DNA of 10,002 nucleotides from CAXDOZ01 sp963991145 (GTDB lineage Bacteria; Bacteroidota; Bacteroidia; Chitinophagales; JABDMM01): contig CAXDOZ010000087.1 of assembly GCA_963991145.1 (NCBI GenBank), positions 1-10,002 of the forward strand. The letters run 5' to 3'. Position numbers and translations under genes: made by a program. Shown here piece by piece: positions 6,268 to 10,002 of the stretch. Numbering within the stretch: the first letter of the stretch is position 1; the number at the start of each line of letters is the position of its first letter. The notes beneath the pieces were generated by a model. The model was not told the DNA's origin and ran no database searches. It saw only the letters and a program-made list of their open reading frames with translations.

Positions 6268-7626
6268 ATGAATAAGAGACCATACGAAAGGCCGATCATC
6301 AGAGTCCTTAGCAAGGGCATGATGAATAAGTTCGGAATGAGAACTGAGTATGAGCCTGTAAGCCACATTGACGGCGTGCCCGTTAAACGACTGATCGAGG
6401 AGAACGGATCTCCGCTCTATGTGATCAGCGAGCGCACAATGCGCAACAATTTTCAAAATGCAAAGCGCGCATTTGAGACGCGCTATCCAAAGGTCCAGTT
6501 TGCCTGGTCCTATAAAACGAACTACCTGAATGCCGTATGCAATGTTTACCACCAAGAGGGGTCTTGGGGAGAGGTCGTATCGCGCTTTGAGTACGAGAAA
6601 GCCTTGAAGAATGGTGTCCCTGGTGAAAAAATTCTGTTTAACGGTCCAGATAAAACAGATGATGATCTTAGGGTGGCAGTGGGCAACAACTCACCTATTC
6701 ATATCGACCATCTCGATGAGCTATACAGACTCACTGAGATTGCCGATGACTTCGATCATAAGCCAAGGGTCGCCATTCGGGTAAACATGGATACGGGCAT
6801 CTATCCTATGTGGGATCGATTTGGATTCAACTATGAAAATGGCGGAGCATGGGATGCAATTTCAAAAATCATGGGGAGAGGAAAGCTCGACCTAATTGGA
6901 TTACACTGCCATATCGGGACATACATGCTGTCTCCAAGTGCCTATCGCGTGGCTGCAACCAAAATGTGCGATCTGGCCAAGAATATTAGAGACCAACATG
7001 GAGTCATGGTTCAATACCTCGATATGGGTGGTGGATTCGCTTCTAAAAACACATTGAGAGGTTCTTACCTGAAGGGTTCGGATACTGTTCCGGAGGTTTC
7101 AGAGTTTGCCGAGGCGATTACTTCCCCCATTATGAACGCAGGTTTCACCCAGGAGGAGCTGCCTACATTGTTCCTGGAAACAGGAAGAGCACTAATTGAC
7201 GATGCAGGCTTTCTGTTAGGTTCGGTCATAGCCAACAAGCGCCTGTCAGATGGTAGAAGAGCAACTATCATGGACTTCGGGGTGAACCTGCTTTTTACGA
7301 GCTTCTGGTATGATCATAAGATCAGCCCGGCTCAAGAATTCAGCCACTACACTGAGAGCCAGGTAGTCTACGGACCGCTGTGCATGAACATCGATGTGAT
7401 CAGGGAGAATGTGACGCTGCCTCCTTTGAAAGCAGGTGACCATGTGGTTGTCCACTGTGTTGGTGCTTATAACATCACACAAAGCATGCAATTCATAGCT
7501 TTACGACCAGCCGTTGTAATGATTGATATGAAAGGTGACACCCACGTAATCAAGCAGAGGGAATCTTTAGGCACCCTGGAAATGGATGAAGTATTGCCAG
7601 ACTACCTGAGCTCTTTTAAACTGTAG
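6268..7626 (+). CDS. Fold-III PLP-dependent decarboxylase (DapDC/ODC-like) with leader-like N-terminal extension
   Basis: A 452-residue cytosolic PLP enzyme of the diaminopimelate/ornithine decarboxylase fold: TIM barrel about 50-310, then a β-domain. Visible motifs are FAWSYKTN with the Schiff-base Lys83, HCHIG (213-217), the phosphate-binding GGGF (254-257), ETGR (304-307, usually EPGR), GPLCMNID with the active-site Cys372 and Asp376, and GAYNITQSMQF (399-409). In the last motif the Tyr of the usual 'NYN' is Phe409, so the substrate is probably not diaminopimelate. An extra ~35 residues precede the fold and include PYERPIIRVLSKG and MMNKFG; the YxxPxI pattern (Y6, P9, I11) recalls lasso-peptide leaders. 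ATG at 6268 retains this segment; M18 or M19 are possible shorter starts. The next gene starts immediately after the stop. A tandem of ATP-grasp ligase and fold-III decarboxylase is also known from butirosin synthesis (BtrJ/BtrK), where a carrier-bound glutamate is decarboxylated; whether this is similar is inference. Confidence 0.86.
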   Translation: MNKRPYERPIIRVLSKGMMNKFGMRTEYEPVSHIDGVPVKRLIEENGSPLYVISERTMRNNFQNAKRAFETRYPKVQFAWSYKTNYLNAVCNVYHQEGSWGEVVSRFEYEKALKNGVPGEKILFNGPDKTDDDLRVAVGNNSPIHIDHLDELYRLTEIADDFDHKPRVAIRVNMDTGIYPMWDRFGFNYENGGAWDAISKIMGRGKLDLIGLHCHIGTYMLSPSAYRVAATKMCDLAKNIRDQHGVMVQYLDMGGGFASKNTLRGSYLKGSDTVPEVSEFAEAITSPIMNAGFTQEELPTLFLETGRALIDDAGFLLGSVIANKRLSDGRRATIMDFGVNLLFTSFWYDHKISPAQEFSHYTESQVVYGPLCMNIDVIRENVTLPPLKAGDHVVVHCVGAYNITQSMQFIALRPAVVMIDMKGDTHVIKQRESLGTLEMDEVLPDYLSSFKL

Positions 7627-9822
7627 ATGCATAAGCTTCGCAGAAATATCACCCTCGTTGGCGATGGGCTGCTAAATAGTTATGGGCAGATCTTCTTTAG
7701 TAATATGAAGATCTTCTCCATTCTATTACTGATCGCCACATTCCTGGATCCTGCCGCTGGCCTATGTGGGGTCATTGCAGTATTGGTCTCACAAGCCACC
7801 GGCATTATTCTGGGGTATTCAGCGAAGTACATTAAGGATGGAACCTATACCTACAATTCACTGATGGTAGGTTTGGTACTGGGCTACTATTATGAGCTCA
7901 ATACCGCTTTCTGGTTGATCCTGGTTCTGGCATCCGTCCTAACCTTCTTCATCACGATAAGGATGATCAGTTGGGCTACCACAAATCAGGCTCCTTTTCT
8001 AAGTATTCCTTTCTTGCTGGCCGTTTGGGCAGTCCTGCTTAGTGCAAGAGGTTTCGCCTCCATTAAGCTGGCTTTCCGGGAAGATTATGCTGTAACCCAG
8101 ATCTGGGGAGCGGCAAAAGGACCTATCCAGGCGCTACTATACTCGATCGACAAGATCCAAATGCCAGAGTTGATGGCCATCTATTTTAAATCGATGGGTG
8201 CGATCCTGTTTCAATACAATTTATTGGCGGGGATAATTGTAACCGTGGGCTTATTGATCTTTAGTCGGATGTCATTTACCCTTTCCATTTTAGGATTTGG
8301 TATTGGCTACCTTTTTTACACAATTGTAGGAGTAGACTTTACTCAGGTGATCTACTCTTATATCGGATTCAACTTCATTTTGTCAGCAATAGCACTGGGC
8401 GGATTTTTTATCGTTCCATCCGTTCGGAGCTATCTGCTGGTAATTTTAGTGATCCCAATGATTGCGATAACTATCAGCGCATTGGACCCTATATTTCAGA
8501 TCTTTCAGCTGCCACTTTACTCTTTCCCATTCAATCTGGTAGTGATTCTGCTTCTTTTGAGCTTCAATTTAAGAGTAAGAGCAAATGGCCTTGATCGGGT
8601 TATCTATCAGCAATTCTCTCCTGAGCTAAATCACTATAAATCGGTCACTCATTTAGAGCGCTTCCGCGCCGATAGAGGGATTTTCCTCGGTCTACCATTC
8701 CTTGGAAAATGGAATGTATCACAAGGACACAAAGGAGAATACACGCATAAAGAAGATTGGACCGAGGCGTGGGATTTCGTGATCAAGGATAATGAAGGCT
8801 TCACTTACCGGGAGCCGGGAACCAAAGCTGAGAACTACTTCTGCTTTAATATCCCTGTCTGTGCACCAGCTGATGGCTATGTCGTAGAGATACTGGATGG
8901 GATTAACGATAATAATATCGGAGAGGTTAACCTCGACCAAAACTGGGGAAACACCATCGTAATAAAGCACGGACCAAAACTTTTTAGTCAATTATCACAC
9001 ATTAAAAAGGGAAGCTTCAAAGTCGCTAAAGGTGATTATGTGAGGAGAGGTGAGGTGATTGCTACTTGCGGAAGCAGTGGGCGTTCGCCTGAACCTCACT
9101 TGCATTTCCAATTGCAGAAAACTCCTTTCATCGGGTCGAAGACCCTAAGGTTCCCAATTACATACTACCTCTCTGAGAAAGATGGGGAAGTAAGATTCAA
9201 TGAGTACGGTATTCCAAACAAGGAGGAGATCGTAAGTAATATCCAGTCAACCAAGATCTTACAGGAAGCATATCACCTGATTCCTGGGAAACCACTGGTC
9301 TTTAGAGTGGAAAATCCCAACGGTAAGGTTGAAAAAACAGACTGGACAATCGAGGTTACTCCATACAATCAAAGCTATATTCAATGTAACAAGACAAAAG
9401 CCAGAGCGTATTTTGTCAATAATGAAACACTGTTCTTTTTCACAGACTTCCAGGGAACCAGGGATTGCTTCCTATACCAGTTTTATCTGGCGAACTACAA
9501 GGTTCTTCTTGGATACTATAAGAAAGTAACAATGTCTGACAACATGTTGCTGTCAGGCTTTTTTCCGCAGCTGTTGCAGGGTATCCATGACTTCACTGCG
9601 CCATTTTTCCACTACTTGCACGTGCACTATGGGTTTCAATTCACTAGTGCAGATAATGATCTAAAGCCGCTTGAACTAAGTTTCAAATCAGAGGCCAGGA
9701 CCAGTATTGGTTCCAAAAGCAGCTTAAAGATCGAGAATGAGGTATCCATCGACAGAGATGGTATTAAGAGTATGAAAATCAATAACCGAGGAAAATGGTA
9801 TACAGCAGAGCGAATCTCCTAG
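7627..9822 (+). CDS. Urea-transporter-like membrane protein fused to M23 metallopeptidase
   Basis: 731 residues in three parts. Residues about 15-320 form a urea-transporter-type channel with two homologous halves: TYNSLMVGLVLGYYY (74-88) then PFLLAVW, and later FNFILSAIALGGFF then LPLYSFPFNLVVILLL. I count about ten membrane helices. Residues about 360-510 are an M23 (LytM-like) zinc peptidase. H374 (YTHKEDW) and D383 (AWDF) form the H..D ligand pair, H458 lies in QLSHI, and HLHF (H491, H493) supplies the H-x-H motif, so it looks catalytically complete; M23 enzymes usually cut peptidoglycan cross-links or glycine-rich peptides. Residues about 515-731 form a further soluble, β-rich domain that I do not recognise. 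The gene begins directly after the decarboxylase stop. With an even helix number and a cytoplasmic N-terminus the peptidase would face the cytoplasm, which is odd for a wall enzyme. No urease or other urea gene is nearby, so the permeant may be another small uncharged molecule. Confidence 0.85.
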   Translation: MHKLRRNITLVGDGLLNSYGQIFFSNMKIFSILLLIATFLDPAAGLCGVIAVLVSQATGIILGYSAKYIKDGTYTYNSLMVGLVLGYYYELNTAFWLILVLASVLTFFITIRMISWATTNQAPFLSIPFLLAVWAVLLSARGFASIKLAFREDYAVTQIWGAAKGPIQALLYSIDKIQMPELMAIYFKSMGAILFQYNLLAGIIVTVGLLIFSRMSFTLSILGFGIGYLFYTIVGVDFTQVIYSYIGFNFILSAIALGGFFIVPSVRSYLLVILVIPMIAITISALDPIFQIFQLPLYSFPFNLVVILLLLSFNLRVRANGLDRVIYQQFSPELNHYKSVTHLERFRADRGIFLGLPFLGKWNVSQGHKGEYTHKEDWTEAWDFVIKDNEGFTYREPGTKAENYFCFNIPVCAPADGYVVEILDGINDNNIGEVNLDQNWGNTIVIKHGPKLFSQLSHIKKGSFKVAKGDYVRRGEVIATCGSSGRSPEPHLHFQLQKTPFIGSKTLRFPITYYLSEKDGEVRFNEYGIPNKEEIVSNIQSTKILQEAYHLIPGKPLVFRVENPNGKVEKTDWTIEVTPYNQSYIQCNKTKARAYFVNNETLFFFTDFQGTRDCFLYQFYLANYKVLLGYYKKVTMSDNMLLSGFFPQLLQGIHDFTAPFFHYLHVHYGFQFTSADNDLKPLELSFKSEARTSIGSKSSLKIENEVSIDRDGIKSMKINNRGKWYTAERIS

Positions 9823-10002
9823 CCTTATTATTACTCGTATTGGTCAGCCCCCTAATTGGACTTGCTCAGGAAACTGAGGAGCTCGATTATCCAAAGGTGA
9901 ATGAGCGAACAGAGTATTATGTCACCATGCAAGAGTGGAGCAAACTGCTCAAGCTTGGCAGGGCAGCCATCGATCAGGGAGTTGAGATTCCTGCGCTCTA
10001 CG
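9795..10002 (+). CDS. Secreted protein, N-terminal part only (possibly TPR / outer-membrane protein)
   Basis: Only the first 69 codons are inside the window and the frame is open to the end. The N-terminus is a clear Sec signal peptide: a short basic lead (MVYSR), a hydrophobic run LLALLLLLVLVSPLIGLA, and a likely cleavage between A25 and Q26. There is no lipobox cysteine. The mature part starts QETEELDYPKVNERTEYY and contains EWSKLLKLGRAAIDQGVEIPALY. That stretch resembles the first helices of a tetratricopeptide repeat, as seen in some Bacteroidota outer-membrane proteins; this is a guess from a short stretch. The ATG lies inside the end of the channel/peptidase gene (28-bp overlap), so it belongs to the same operon and is probably coupled to it. 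It would place one product of the cluster in the periplasm or outer membrane. Confidence 0.78.
   Translation, partial: MVYSRANLLALLLLVLVSPLIGLAQETEELDYPKVNERTEYYVTMQEWSKLLKLGRAAIDQGVEIPALY

Noticed and set aside
4958..7626. Reading the cluster as PQQ biosynthesis because of the PqqD-like gene
   Set aside because: No PqqA, PqqB, PqqC or PqqE homologue is present and the neighbours are of other families.
7627..8586. Reading the channel as evidence for urea use
   Set aside because: No urease, arginase or agmatinase gene is in the window; the family name alone does not fix the permeant.

Overview
The window looks like a chromosomal piece of a Bacteroidota bacterium, probably Flavobacteriia/Cryomorphaceae-like. 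The basis is indirect. Ribosome-binding sites are weak or absent, and the AraC regulator has the HMA-like N-terminus common in that phylum. An alkyltransferase-like domain of the 'PAHRVVNR' type travels with trmB, and the intergenic gaps carry degenerate 8-bp repeats. All convincing genes lie on the + strand; no RNA gene, insertion sequence or CRISPR array was seen.

Left part (1-2879): a CPA1-type cation/proton antiporter with a C-terminal RCK (TrkA-N-like) Rossmann domain overlaps by 37 bp a fused gene. That gene encodes tRNA (m7G46) methyltransferase TrmB joined to an alkyltransferase-like (ATL) DNA-damage-recognition domain whose MGMT cysteine is replaced by alanine.

Middle part (2880-4957): three small, apparently independent genes. 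They are an AraC-family regulator with an N-terminal HMA-like domain that has lost one metal-binding cysteine, a conserved protein of unknown function, and a RimJ/RimL-like GNAT acetyltransferase. The gaps around them (2880-2915, 3534-3764, 4140-4224, 4753-4957) contain no gene that I can support. Three of them hold strikingly regular 8-bp-period repeat blocks, including a perfect 24-bp direct repeat that follows two different stop codons.

Right part (4958 to the window end): the most interesting region, a tightly packed five-gene operon. The order is a stand-alone PqqD-like (RRE-type) peptide-binding protein, an ATP-grasp ligase, a fold-III PLP decarboxylase of the DapDC type, a urea-transporter-like membrane protein fused to an M23 metallopeptidase, and the start of a secreted protein cut by the window end. 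Junctions are an 8-bp overlap, 13 bp, 0 bp and a 28-bp overlap. The decarboxylase has an N-terminal extension with a YxxPxI motif resembling the leader motif that PqqD-like proteins read in lasso-peptide precursors. My working model, which is inference only, is as follows. The ATP-grasp enzyme forms an amide or similar bond to an amino acid, the decarboxylase removes a carboxylate, and the PqqD-like protein acts as an adaptor that binds the decarboxylase tail or an unseen peptide. The channel/peptidase fusion and the secreted protein would handle transport or envelope steps. No separate precursor peptide is visible, and the true substrate cannot be read from the sequence.
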